Below are positions 18,754-27,240 of a stretch of 64,000 bases of DNA, in pieces. Under the pieces are notes generated by a model that saw only the letters and a program-made list of their open reading frames with translations, searched no databases and was not told the DNA's origin. Numbering within the stretch: position 1 is the stretch's first letter; every line of letters starts with the position of its first letter. Source of the stretch: Calothrix sp. FI2-JRJ7 (GTDB taxonomy: Bacteria > Cyanobacteriota > Cyanobacteriia > Cyanobacteriales > Nostocaceae); NCBI GenBank assembly GCA_019359675.1, contig JAHHGX010000078.1:62001-126000 (forward strand), in the 5' to 3' direction. Both the position numbers and the translations under genes were made by a program.

Positions 18754-19368
18754 ATGAAAAGACAACGTGTTTCCACTAGTTTGAATACTGTATTAATTGT
18801 TTGCACTGCACTGCTAATAATGCCTAAAAGTGCATATGCTGGAAGTGCAAATATAACAGGCAGTAGTGATGAATCATCCAGCTTTTTGAACTATAATCCT
18901 GGCGTAGAACTGTTTCTACCAGACGCGCCAAATGTTAGCATCAATTTGAATAGTGGTTCACTATTCGTAGCAACCGAAGCTTTAAAGCAAGAATTTGGTA
19001 AGATTGCTAACACGGGTGAAGAGGTTTCAACCGAAAATGATGTCATTATTGACCTCATTGCTAGGAAACCAGAAGCAGGTGTAGCACAAGTTAAATTTAA
19101 GACAACGTTGGTCGAATTAGGTGCAAAAGAGGATGCAGTAGATAAACTCAAAGCTGCACTATCAGATTTACTGCCAGATTGTCAGTCTCTGCAAGTATCA
19201 ACCTGCAATTACATTGATATCAAAAAGCTAAATCGGGCAATCTTAGTTCATAACGATTTTGTAAAAACACTTTCACCTGAAGCATTTGCCAAAATTCAGC
19301 AGCATCCATATTTCAAAGACTGGTATGCACAATTAATGCGGTTGCGAGCAGCTATATTGCAAAAGTAA
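18754..19368 (+). CDS. Exported protein of unknown function
   Basis: A 204-residue protein with a clear signal peptide (VLIVCTALLIMPKSAYA, cleavage after AYA). The mature part has a Ser/Gly-rich start, then a mainly helical region. Two Cys residues (CQSLQVSTC, about 150) could form a disulphide. It follows the barrel-like gene by 35 bases in the same direction, suggesting joint expression and a shared envelope role. No family is recognised. Confidence 0.65.
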   Translation: MKRQRVSTSLNTVLIVCTALLIMPKSAYAGSANITGSSDESSSFLNYNPGVELFLPDAPNVSINLNSGSLFVATEALKQEFGKIANTGEEVSTENDVIIDLIARKPEAGVAQVKFKTTLVELGAKEDAVDKLKAALSDLLPDCQSLQVSTCNYIDIKKLNRAILVHNDFVKTLSPEAFAKIQQHPYFKDWYAQLMRLRAAILQK

Positions 19369-19477
19369 AAGTACGTAACAAACCATTGCATCTACCACTT
19401 TCATTTTGATGGTACTAATACACTATTGCTGAAGTTGAATTATTATATATAATTACTTGCAGCTTTGGGGTATAGAT

Positions 19478-19756
19478 ATGGCAGTTTGGTTTGCTTGTTT
19501 CTTTCTACTGTTCGCTTTAGCGGAATTATTTGACTGGGCAAAAGATTTTACTTTGCCTTTACCTATATATATACTGGGTGGCGCCTTCCTTGCGGTTGCT
19601 TCCAATTACAATAAATTAATGGGTTCTTATTTTAGCTCGACTCCAAACGTAATCCGCGATATTATACCCACACAAGCAGTTGAACAAAGTAGTCAAGCGG
19701 TTGTTTTTGAGGCGCCGCAACCTGTTGAGCATAGTTTGCCTGCTTCGGATGAATAA
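19478..19756 (+). CDS. Small two-helix membrane protein
   Basis: A 92-residue protein from the ATG at 19478; the longest frame begins 21 bases earlier with a TTG. Two hydrophobic segments (VWFACFFLLFALAELF and LPIYILGGAFLAVAS) precede a polar tail rich in Gln, Pro and Glu. This resembles small conserved cyanobacterial membrane proteins, but I cannot name a function. A TAACGGATG-type hairpin follows the stop. Confidence 0.6.
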   Translation: MAVWFACFFLLFALAELFDWAKDFTLPLPIYILGGAFLAVASNYNKLMGSYFSSTPNVIRDIIPTQAVEQSSQAVVFEAPQPVEHSLPASDE

Positions 19757-20297
19757 GAACGCAACGGATACAACGGATGTAACGGATAATGCATCCGTTG
19801 TAAATTTACATGTTTTGGTACTTAGTTAACTGTTAATTATATTACAAGTAATGCTATAAAAGCTAAGTAATAAGACTTACAAAGCTTTTGAGCAAAAAAT
19901 GAAAAAGATATTAATAGCGAGTTTAACTCAGAATCCTTATTTCTCGAACTTCGTGACATACTTTAAATATTGATTTGCTCTGTTATAAAACTCAAATAAG
20001 ATACGGAAGCGCTATCTCTAACCCTTATTCTCAAATATGTTGGCTCACGGTGTCTGGCCTGACCTACAAAAAAACTTATTGCACAGGCAATCAGACCGTG
20101 AGCTACATGAACCGCATGGAAAATTCCTAGAGGATAAATTGAATCGGAATATATCCTCTAGGAAAATTAGCAACACAAATCTAATGAAGGCGCCAATAAT
20201 GCCTTAATTAACTGCTAACTCGTAAGGTGCGTGACGCTACTAGTTCATTGGTTTTATTTCACGATTGTTATGGCGTCACGCACCCTACCTATAATTC
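19757..20297. repeat. Cluster of four inverted repeats
   Basis: This roughly 540-base gap holds four separate inverted repeats. They are 19770-19801 (ACAACGGATG/CATCCGTTGT), 20043-20103 (GCTCACGG/CCGTGAGC), 20124-20164 (TTCCTAGAGGATA arms) and 20226-20284 (GGTGCGTGACGC/GCGTCACGCACC). The last is related to an element at 46300-46358. No ORF was seen. The first may terminate the upstream gene. Confidence 0.75.
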
Positions 20298-20882
20298 TTA
20301 TTTCCCCATTTGTCGTTTCATTCTTTGGAGTTCGTCATCGGTTTCCAGACGAAGAAATTGTTCTTCTAGGTCGTCAAAGCTATTTGAGCTATTGGTTGAC
20401 TTCCACCAACCGTCACTTTCCATGCGCTGTTGGGTTTTGGTTTGCGTTTGAGCTTTCGCACGTGTTGCTTGTGCTTGGGTTGCTTTTGTTTGGACTTCTT
20501 GGCACCGAACTTGAATTTTTTGATAAAGTTCTTTTGATTGCTTGATGCGATCTTTAATGCCTTGCATTTTTGCCCACTGCTGGTTTCCTTGACGCAGTAG
20601 CGCTGCTTCTCGTTCTTGTGCTGCGGATGCTAGGTCTTCGCGGTTAGCATTTTTGGCTTTTTGTACTCGCTCATGCCATTTTTGAATTTCGGTTGCTGTG
20701 GCAAGAATTTCATCTTGGGAGCGCTTCTCTTGCAATTGCAAGTCCGCTATTAGTTTTAATGTGTCTCCCTCTTGTTGACGCAACTGGTCTAACAGTGCTT
20801 CTAGCTCCAAATGGGGGTTGTTTTTTAAGAACTCTTCTAAACGGCTTTCCAAAAACCGACTCAAATCATCGAATAAGCCCAC
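20298..20882 (-). CDS. TIGR04376 family coiled-coil protein
   Basis: A 194-residue highly charged, almost entirely helical protein. The start MGLFDDLSRFLESRLEEFLK and PHLELEALLDQLRQQE are the pattern I associate with the cyanobacterial TIGR04376 family. A long coiled coil (about 35-140) follows, and a C-terminal block FDDLEEQFLRLETDDELQRM closes it. The N-terminal amphipathic helix plus coiled coil recalls PspA/Vipp1, but homology is not established. The start is a GTG. Function unknown. Confidence 0.8.
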   Translation of the reverse strand: MGLFDDLSRFLESRLEEFLKNNPHLELEALLDQLRQQEGDTLKLIADLQLQEKRSQDEILATATEIQKWHERVQKAKNANREDLASAAQEREAALLRQGNQQWAKMQGIKDRIKQSKELYQKIQVRCQEVQTKATQAQATRAKAQTQTKTQQRMESDGWWKSTNSSNSFDDLEEQFLRLETDDELQRMKRQMGK

Positions 20883-21054
20883 TGTTAGAACTCCAGGGTT
20901 GAGATGTCACATTTATTGTAATAATTATCGCTCGCGTGCGTTCATCGGGACATCGCACTTGAGTCATATATTTAGCTAGAGCAGGGGTTTCGCTTAAGAG
21001 CGACAAACATCAAGTCTAAGAAATCACTCAATTAAAGGTATATATATACTTAAT

Positions 21055-21216
21055 ATGTTACAACGTTACCTTACCATCGCTGTATTAACGCTTACCACAG
21101 TAGTATCTTCAAATTTCATTAGTACTAGTATTTGTGTTTTTGCGGCGCCAGCTAAACAAGCTACCCAAACAACTCATGGCAATAAACTCACGTGTTTATT
21201 GTTCCCAAGTTTGTAA
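21055..21216 (+). CDS. Possible 53-residue secreted peptide
   Basis: ATG at 21055, TAA at 21214-21216. The first 30 residues form a plausible signal peptide (hydrophobic ITIAVLTLTTVV-like core, cleavage near VFA-A). The mature part would be only about 23 residues (APAKQATQTTHGNKLTC...). It could be a genuine small peptide or the truncated start of a lost secreted protein; the AGAAACC repeat pair follows directly. Confidence 0.3.
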   Translation: MLQRYLTIAVLTLTTVVSSNFISTSICVFAAPAKQATQTTHGNKLTCLLFPSL

Positions 21217-21225
21217 CATACAAAT

Positions 21226-21294
21226 TAGAAACCGGGTTTCTTTAACTATATCTTTAATGAAAATAACTATTTTGGGTAGAAACCCGATTTCTTA
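21226..21294. repeat. Paired AGAAACC palindromes
   Basis: AGAAACCGGGTTTCT (about 21227-21241) and AGAAACCCGATTTCT (about 21278-21292) lie about 50 bases apart, between the small peptide ORF and the stop of the M15 peptidase gene. Confidence 0.75.
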
Positions 21295-21297
21295 GAA

Positions 21298-22167
21298 TTA
21301 TAGTGGTGTTAACCAGTAGGTAATTCCTCTGACGATTTTTTTGTTGAAGCCAAAATCTGGTAATTTTTCTTCTGGTACACCTAAATAAGTCCAGTGAGGT
21401 AAATCTGTTTCTACAGTTTGGAACCACCCATTTTGGTTTAAAGCTGTTCTTTGCGCTGCTGTGGAAACTCTTAAATCTATTGCTAAACCCCATAAGTGCT
21501 GTGATGTTCCGGGTGGCGCCACTACATTTAATATAGCTGTCTCTCGACCTTGCTTGACTCGTTCTAAAGTATTATTGTTGGCGTATTTTTTCCAAAATCT
21601 CAGATTTGTTTCGTATGTCCGTGTACAGTCACCAGCACCATATCCAGATTTTAAGGGAATATTGATTTGTTTGTCAGCGATATTGAATGCATCAGCAGCA
21701 GCTTTTTGTAAAAAGCAGTTATTGCCACTGTTGACTTTGCTCATTACTAAGGTTGCTTGGTAAGTTCTTGTTTCTTCAGGGTTGGGAAAAAATACTTTTG
21801 GTGGTAGTTTTATAGCTGAATTTAGATTAACAAAAGGCGCCCCATATTGACGTAGCATAATATACTCAAACGTATTCGGATTGGGTATTAATGGTAATTG
21901 AGTTGTAATAAAAGCTAAAAAACGTTCTTTTTGTGGTAATGCTAAGTTAGGAGTAGGTGTTGGAGTAATTGATGGTATTGGATTAGTGATACATGGACGG
22001 TTTGAAGTTGGGTTTTTTAAGGCACGTTCAATTAAACAATCTTCGTTGGTTTTTAGGTCGTTGGCGCCTGTAACATGATTTACATTACCATTACTAGCGA
22101 CTAAAGTTAAGCTAGTGAATATCACCAAACAAATATAAATACTTTTTTTGAGAAATCTATTTAACAT
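21298..22167 (-). CDS. M15-type D-Ala-D-Ala carboxypeptidase (VanY-like), exported
   Basis: A 289-residue protein with a signal peptide (KKSIYICLVIFTSLTLVAS). A Pro/Thr linker (SITPTPTPN) leads to a C-terminal peptidase domain. The M15 zinc motifs are visible: SQHLWGLAIDLRV (SxHxxGxAxD, with the His and Asp ligands) and LPHWTYLG (second His). The family trims peptidoglycan stem peptides in the periplasm. The protein's last strand (GITYWLTPL) ends abruptly but the domain looks whole. It is the downstream neighbour of the broken AAA ATPase. Confidence 0.8.
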   Translation of the reverse strand: MLNRFLKKSIYICLVIFTSLTLVASNGNVNHVTGANDLKTNEDCLIERALKNPTSNRPCITNPIPSITPTPTPNLALPQKERFLAFITTQLPLIPNPNTFEYIMLRQYGAPFVNLNSAIKLPPKVFFPNPEETRTYQATLVMSKVNSGNNCFLQKAAADAFNIADKQINIPLKSGYGAGDCTRTYETNLRFWKKYANNNTLERVKQGRETAILNVVAPPGTSQHLWGLAIDLRVSTAAQRTALNQNGWFQTVETDLPHWTYLGVPEEKLPDFGFNKKIVRGITYWLTPL

Positions 22168-22180
22168 ATTAATCAGTTAG

Positions 22181-22423
22181 TTAAGTAATTAATTTAGATT
22201 TAATGAGATGGCAAAATTTTACAAAATCTTGAAATGTTAGCAGATGATATTGATTGTCATGGATTCGATATAATAATTGCTCTAAATAATAAAATTTTAT
22301 TACATCACCAGGATTATTTTTGGAATAATTAATATTTTTTGCCCTAAATAGCTCTTTTAAATATTCTTCGTGAAATTGAGCATGAGTATTAAAAAGCGAC
22401 AACAGCAAAGCTTTTAGGGTCAA
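22181..22423 (-). CDS. Small ORF, probably the frameshifted tail of the AAA ATPase
   Basis: An 80-codon frame opening at a TTG inside the end of the ATPase frame. It is mostly helical and Lys/Tyr/Phe-rich (FHEEYLKELFRAKNINYSK). Its overlap with the upstream gene and lack of an ATG suggest it is the displaced C-terminal continuation after a frameshift, but the sequence alone does not prove it. Confidence 0.3.
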   Translation of the reverse strand: MTLKALLLSLFNTHAQFHEEYLKELFRAKNINYSKNNPGDVIKFYYLEQLLYRIHDNQYHLLTFQDFVKFCHLIKSKLIT

Positions 22424-22967
22424 TCGTTTTATTTACTGAGTGAAGCATTATATTCAATGAATGATAATCAGACTTAAACTGGTCACTGTACACAAGCTGA
22501 TTAAACCCTTCTTTTACAGGGTAAATATCATCCTCTTCACCTAATATATTAATCGCGCTTGTAAATCGAGATAATTTTGGAAGCTTATTTCCTTTAAATT
22601 GAATCTTGGTCGTATTTATTTCTATTATTACTTCACCATTTACAGACAAATACTCGTTAGAAATTATAAATTTTCTGCTTTCTACCTCTTCTTCATTAGT
22701 GATTACTGCTACCAACGTATTACTATGTTCATACTCAAATTCTCCCTTCCACTGATAAATGTTATTCTTAATAGAGAAATTTACATCCCAGGTAACACCA
22801 TTTAATGAGCGACCTCTGGCTATTGAGCGCAAGTTCATTATTGATTTGAGTATTTGTGTTTTACCAACTCCTGATATGCCAACCAGAAGATTGAGGTTGG
22901 AAAAGTGCATTGGGGAAAGGCGCCAGTTTATTTTTTTGTCGTAGTAGGTTAATTGAAGAATTTTCAT
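22389..22967 (-). pseudogene. Truncated AAA (AAA_21-type) ATPase
   Basis: A 192-residue N-terminal piece of an SMC/ABC-like ATPase. Walker A is intact (LLVGISGVGKTQILKSI) and is followed by the usual beta-rich arm (SIKNNIYQWKGEFEYEHSN). The protein stops before the signature motif and Walker B. AAA_21 proteins of this type are usually 350 aa or longer and often belong to defence or regulatory modules. Base composition is more AT-rich than in the neighbours, which fits an acquired, decaying gene. Confidence 0.6.
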
Positions 22968-23190
22968 GCTTGTGTGTGGATGGTTTTATTTAATACTTTG
23001 ATTGTAAAGTTTAGATAAATTTTAGCTTATTCATGAGTAAATCTTGATTTTAATCGGCGATTAATAAAATAGTTCTATGTAGTTACAGGCATTGTAATTA
23101 ATTTAACCTACCCTAAAGGCAATCTGAATTACAAAGTAGGGTTTATTTCGGTTAAAATTAACAGTATCTAAACATGCTTACTGAAAGTTT

Positions 23191-25113
23191 ATGACCATGC
23201 ACGAAAAAGTAGAATTCCAAGACGCTTTCGATGTGGTCGTCGTTGGTGCAGGTCACTCCGGTTGTGAAGCTGCACTTGCGACAGCACGTCTTGGATGTCG
23301 CACTCTGCTGTTGACACTTAATTTAGATAAAATTGGTTGGCAACCTTGTAACCCAGCAGTTGGTGGCCCTGCAAAGTCTCAATTGACACATGAAGTTGAT
23401 GCACTTGGTGGGGAAATTGGCAAGATGGCTGACCGTACTTATTTACAAAAACGTATTCTTAATTCTTCGCGTGGTCCTGCGGTTTGGGCTTTACGCGCGC
23501 AAACTGATAAGCGCGAGTATGCGGCAATTATGAAGACTATTGTCGAGAACCAAGAGAATTTGATGGTTCGCGAAAGTATGGTGACAGATTTGGTGCTGGG
23601 TAAAAATGATGAAGTCATTGGTGTTCAAACTTATTTTGGTGTCGCTTTTGAATGTAAAGCGGTAATTCTCACAACTGGCACTTTTTTGGGTGGCAAAATT
23701 TGGGTTGGTAATAAGTCAATGCCCGCTGGACGTGCGGGAGAATTTGCTGCGGAAGGTTTAACAGAAACCCTTAATAGACTTGGCTTTGAAACTGGGCGCC
23801 TCAAAACTGGTACACCTGCACGTGTTGATAAGCGGTCGGTAGATTACAGCAAAATGATTTTGCAACCAGGTGATACTAATGTGCGCTGGTTTAGTTTTGA
23901 CCCAGAAGTATGGGTTGAGCGCGAACAACTTCCTTGCCATATGACGCGCACTACAAAAGAAACACATAAATTAATTAATGAAAATTTACATTTGTCACCT
24001 GTGTACGGTGGTTGGGTAGAAGCAAAGGGGCCACGTTATTGTCCTTCTATCGAAGATAAAATTGTGCGATTTGCTGATAAAGATAGTCATCAAATCTTTA
24101 TCGAACCCGAAGGACGCGATATTCCAGAACTTTATATTCAAGGTTTTTCAACTGGACTACCCGAAAATCTACAGCTACAAATGCTGCGAACTTTACCGGG
24201 ACTCGAAAAATGTGTAATGCTGCGTCCCGCTTATGCGGTAGAGTATGATTATTTGCCCGCAACCCAGTGTTTTCCGACATTGATGACTAAGAAAGTTGAA
24301 GGTTTGTTTTGTGCGGGACAAGTAAATGGTACAACTGGTTACGAAGAAGCTGCTGCCCAAGGAATTGTGGCGGGAGTTAATGCCGCTCGATTTGTACGTG
24401 GTCAATCAATGATTGTATTTCCTCGTGAACAAAGTTATTTAGGCACGTTGGTTGATGATTTGTGTACTAAAGATTTACGCGAACCCTACCGAATGTTAAC
24501 TAGTCGCTCAGAGTATCGACTTGTTCTACGTTCTGATAATGCCGACCAGCGTTTAACACCTTTGGGACGAGAAATTGGTTTAATTGATGAGCGTCGCTGG
24601 GAAATGTACACCCGTAAGCAAGCTAATATTACTGCTGAAAAAGAACGGTTGTATGCAACCAGAGTTAAAGAGCATGACGAAGTAGGTAAACAAATTGCAA
24701 ATGCTACCGGGCAAGCTATTAAAGGTTCTATTACTCTTGCTGATTTAATCCGGCGTCCTGGTTTCCATTATATAGATTTGAATAAGTACCAACTTGGTAA
24801 TACTGAACTCGACCGCGCGGAAACCGAAGGTGCGGAAATAGATATTAAATACTCAGGGTATTTAGCACGTCAGCAAAGTCAAATTGAACAAATTGCTCGT
24901 CAAGCAAATAAACAGCTACCTGCTGAATTAGATTATACATCGATTGAAACTTTATCAAAGGAGGCAAGAGAAAAGTTATCTAAGGTGAAACCCCTTACTA
25001 TCGGTCAAGCCGCGCGTATCGGTGGAGTCAACCCAGCCGATGTAAATGCTTTACTAATCTTTTTAGAAATTCATCAAAACCAGTCAGGGAAAGAATTTCC
25101 GGCATTAGCTTAA
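23191..25113 (+). CDS. mnmG: tRNA uridine-5-carboxymethylaminomethyl modification enzyme MnmG (GidA)
   Basis: A 640-residue FAD/NADH enzyme that, with MnmE, makes cmnm5-uridine at the wobble position of certain tRNAs. Hallmarks are the dinucleotide fold [16 protein letters not shown] at the start, [58 protein letters not shown] and the C-terminal tRNA-binding helical part ([19 protein letters not shown]). Length is normal. A second in-frame ATG lies at 23197. No mnmE is adjacent. Confidence 0.97.
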   Translation: MTMHEKVEFQDAFDVVVVGAGHSGCEAALATARLGCRTLLLTLNLDKIGWQPCNPAVGGPAKSQLTHEVDALGGEIGKMADRTYLQKRILNSSRGPAVWALRAQTDKREYAAIMKTIVENQENLMVRESMVTDLVLGKNDEVIGVQTYFGVAFECKAVILTTGTFLGGKIWVGNKSMPAGRAGEFAAEGLTETLNRLGFETGRLKTGTPARVDKRSVDYSKMILQPGDTNVRWFSFDPEVWVEREQLPCHMTRTTKETHKLINENLHLSPVYGGWVEAKGPRYCPSIEDKIVRFADKDSHQIFIEPEGRDIPELYIQGFSTGLPENLQLQMLRTLPGLEKCVMLRPAYAVEYDYLPATQCFPTLMTKKVEGLFCAGQVNGTTGYEEAAAQGIVAGVNAARFVRGQSMIVFPREQSYLGTLVDDLCTKDLREPYRMLTSRSEYRLVLRSDNADQRLTPLGREIGLIDERRWEMYTRKQANITAEKERLYATRVKEHDEVGKQIANATGQAIKGSITLADLIRRPGFHYIDLNKYQLGNTELDRAETEGAEIDIKYSGYLARQQSQIEQIARQANKQLPAELDYTSIETLSKEAREKLSKVKPLTIGQAARIGGVNPADVNALLIFLEIHQNQSGKEFPALA

Positions 25114-25416
25114 AAAAAGCATTATGAAGCGCGAGTATAGTAGTAGGATATACATCTAAGGGACTGATGCGATATATGACACATTTTTTTACTAGTTATT
25201 ATCACTTAGTCCCAGATGAAAACAAACTATTTCCTCAGTATTTTTTCTGAGTAAGAAATAGAAGTTGTTGAATTAGTTACAAATTCAATTTCACCCGCGT
25301 TAAATTCCCTCACTAGCTCTGGGCGCCCGACCCACTCCCATTGCTTAAAAGTACCCATTAAATGCGGTGAGGGTCATAATCCTAACCGCCCTAAAATTCT
25401 ATAACTGAAAGTCGTT
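25114..25416. other. Intergenic region
   Basis: About 300 bases. A GGGACT...AGTCCC inverted repeat (about 25159-25214) and a CTCAG-type short stem (about 25235-25253) may terminate mnmG. No ORF was seen. Confidence 0.35.
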
Positions 25417-26742
25417 ATGTCTACCGAAGCCAGTACCCATATTCTTCTAGAAGAACCATCTGAAGATTTAATCGTTAGCGAACCCTGGTCTATCGACAAT
25501 TATGCTGATGGTTTAATGGATGAACTTTTTGCTGATATTGACCATATTCTTGACAAAAAAAGTGGTATCCCTGTACATACCATTGAACCAGAGTATGTTC
25601 GTCTGCAAACAATCAAGGTGCCGCCTGTCGTTATTCCCCGAACTGAGCAGGTGACTGTTAGTAATCAGCAGTTGAGTAAAGTTCGGAAAGAAAAACAGAC
25701 GAAAAACGCTGTTCCTAAAACTGTTATTAAACATCGCAAACCTCGAGGCTGGTTGAATAAAGTATTTTCCTTAGCTGCAACTGTTGGTGTAGCAGCTGTG
25801 GCGATGGTTTGTATAAGTAATTCTGGTTTGTTAAATCGTTTAGTGTCGCGTTCGTTCCAACATTCGTTAATGGCGCCAAATGAAACGGCAACTACAGAAG
25901 TCGATCAAGTTGCGGACGTGCAAACTGATTTAGTAAATTACATGCTCGGCGCCTTAGCTGCAATAGACCGGCAAGATATTAAACTTTCAAATCAGTCTGC
26001 AAAATCTGCATATATGGCTGTTGCAAATCCTCAACCAATTGCAATGGCTGGTACTCCCAGTGGACAACTGCCTCCTCCAATGGCGGCAAATAATATTGCT
26101 CCTACTAATGGTCGTTCTACAACTGTAGTTGAACGTATCTATATTCCTGTATATCAGGCGCCTTTACCAATGCGTTATGCACCACCACAAATTCCGGGTG
26201 TTCGCGGTAAATTACCACCAGTACCAACACAATCACAGTCACAAGCACGTGCATTACCTCAAACTCCATCAGTAAAAACCGCACTAAATAATGTTGGTAA
26301 AAAACTTAATAATGCCACCAAACCTTTGAATGTGTTTGCTGCGGTACGTCCTGCACTCAAACCGCTAACCATCGCGCGTACACCAATTAGTATCAATCCA
26401 CCAAAAGCACCGAGTGTAAATCTTTCAGCATTCCGCGCAATTCCACCGCAACTCCCAACCGCAAAACCAAAAGCTGAAACTAATACAGAAGCAGTTAGAC
26501 CCCCACAACCTAAAGAAGTTGCTGTTGCTCCTACTAATCCTATTTCTCATACACTTGAGGGATTACTCGAACTCGGTGATAAATCTGCTGCTTTATTTAA
26601 AGTCAATGGCGTTACTCGTCGTATCGAAATTGGCGAAGCTATTGGCAGCAGTGGATGGGCTTTAGTTGAAGTTGCGAATGGTGAAGCTGTTATTCGTCGC
26701 AATGGTGAAGTTCGCTCGGTTTATGCTGGACAAAACTTTTAA
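25417..26742 (+). CDS. Single-pass membrane protein with PilP/GspC-like C-terminal domain
   Basis: A 441-residue protein with an acidic cytosolic N terminus (1-95) and a basic stretch (KHRKPRGW). One membrane helix follows (SLAATVGVAAVAMVCI, about 115-135), then a long Pro/Ala/Gln-rich periplasmic linker. The C-terminal beta domain of about 65 residues (TLEGLLELGDKSAALFKVNG, IEIGEAIGSSGWALVEV, RRNGEVRSVYAGQNF) has the pattern of the HR/PilP domains of GspC and PilP. A role in type IV pilus or type II-like secretion assembly is inferred. It is a single gene with a terminator 100 bases downstream. Confidence 0.6.
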   Translation: MSTEASTHILLEEPSEDLIVSEPWSIDNYADGLMDELFADIDHILDKKSGIPVHTIEPEYVRLQTIKVPPVVIPRTEQVTVSNQQLSKVRKEKQTKNAVPKTVIKHRKPRGWLNKVFSLAATVGVAAVAMVCISNSGLLNRLVSRSFQHSLMAPNETATTEVDQVADVQTDLVNYMLGALAAIDRQDIKLSNQSAKSAYMAVANPQPIAMAGTPSGQLPPPMAANNIAPTNGRSTTVVERIYIPVYQAPLPMRYAPPQIPGVRGKLPPVPTQSQSQARALPQTPSVKTALNNVGKKLNNATKPLNVFAAVRPALKPLTIARTPISINPPKAPSVNLSAFRAIPPQLPTAKPKAETNTEAVRPPQPKEVAVAPTNPISHTLEGLLELGDKSAALFKVNGVTRRIEIGEAIGSSGWALVEVANGEAVIRRNGEVRSVYAGQNF

Positions 26743-26841
26743 TTAGTTTGGTTTATTTGAGAATCAAAATGCAATTTAATATAATTCATCCCCCAACCCC
26801 CTGAATTCGCAGGAGGGTTAAAATGAAACTTTTTATTTTAC

Positions 26842-26868
26842 GCCTGTATTCGCAGGCTTTTTTTTTGG
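26842..26868 (+). terminator. Rho-independent terminator
   Basis: GCCTG-TATTCG-CAGGC is followed by nine T residues, downstream of the PilP/GspC-like gene. Confidence 0.9.
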
Positions 26869-27240
26869 TGCTAAATAATATTATTCGATTAAATTAAATA
26901 TGGGTGTAGGGGTTTGACACCTCATGGGGAGGAGAAGTGCGAAATACTTTATGTAATTATGCTGAAGTCAAACAATATTATTTTTAGTTAATATTATTTC
27001 ACTCAGTTATGTATTTACGCATCTTCACATCAGATAAATCTCGATGTTGCTTGATGTGTCTTATCTTTAATTGGCTAATAATAATCTTAATATAAATCAG
27101 TTCGACCAGGATCAGTATTGATTATACGCTTTCTTGGAGTGGCGCCAACAAAGCTATTACTTTTAACGGTAAGTGTTAAAACTTATTCCAACCCCTGTTT
27201 TTATATAGAGGGGAACATATTTACATGTCAAAAGCATTAT
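26869..27240. other. Leader region of the photosensory operon
   Basis: About 370 AT-rich bases before the first ATG of the operon. The reading frame of the kinase is open upstream to a TTG at 27118, but that stretch does not look like protein. I could not place a promoter with confidence. Confidence 0.35.

Noticed and set aside
27118-27240. TTG-initiated N-terminal extension of the bilin-GAF kinase
   Set aside because: The extra 41 residues look random; the ATG at 27241 fits the usual start just before the GAF domain.
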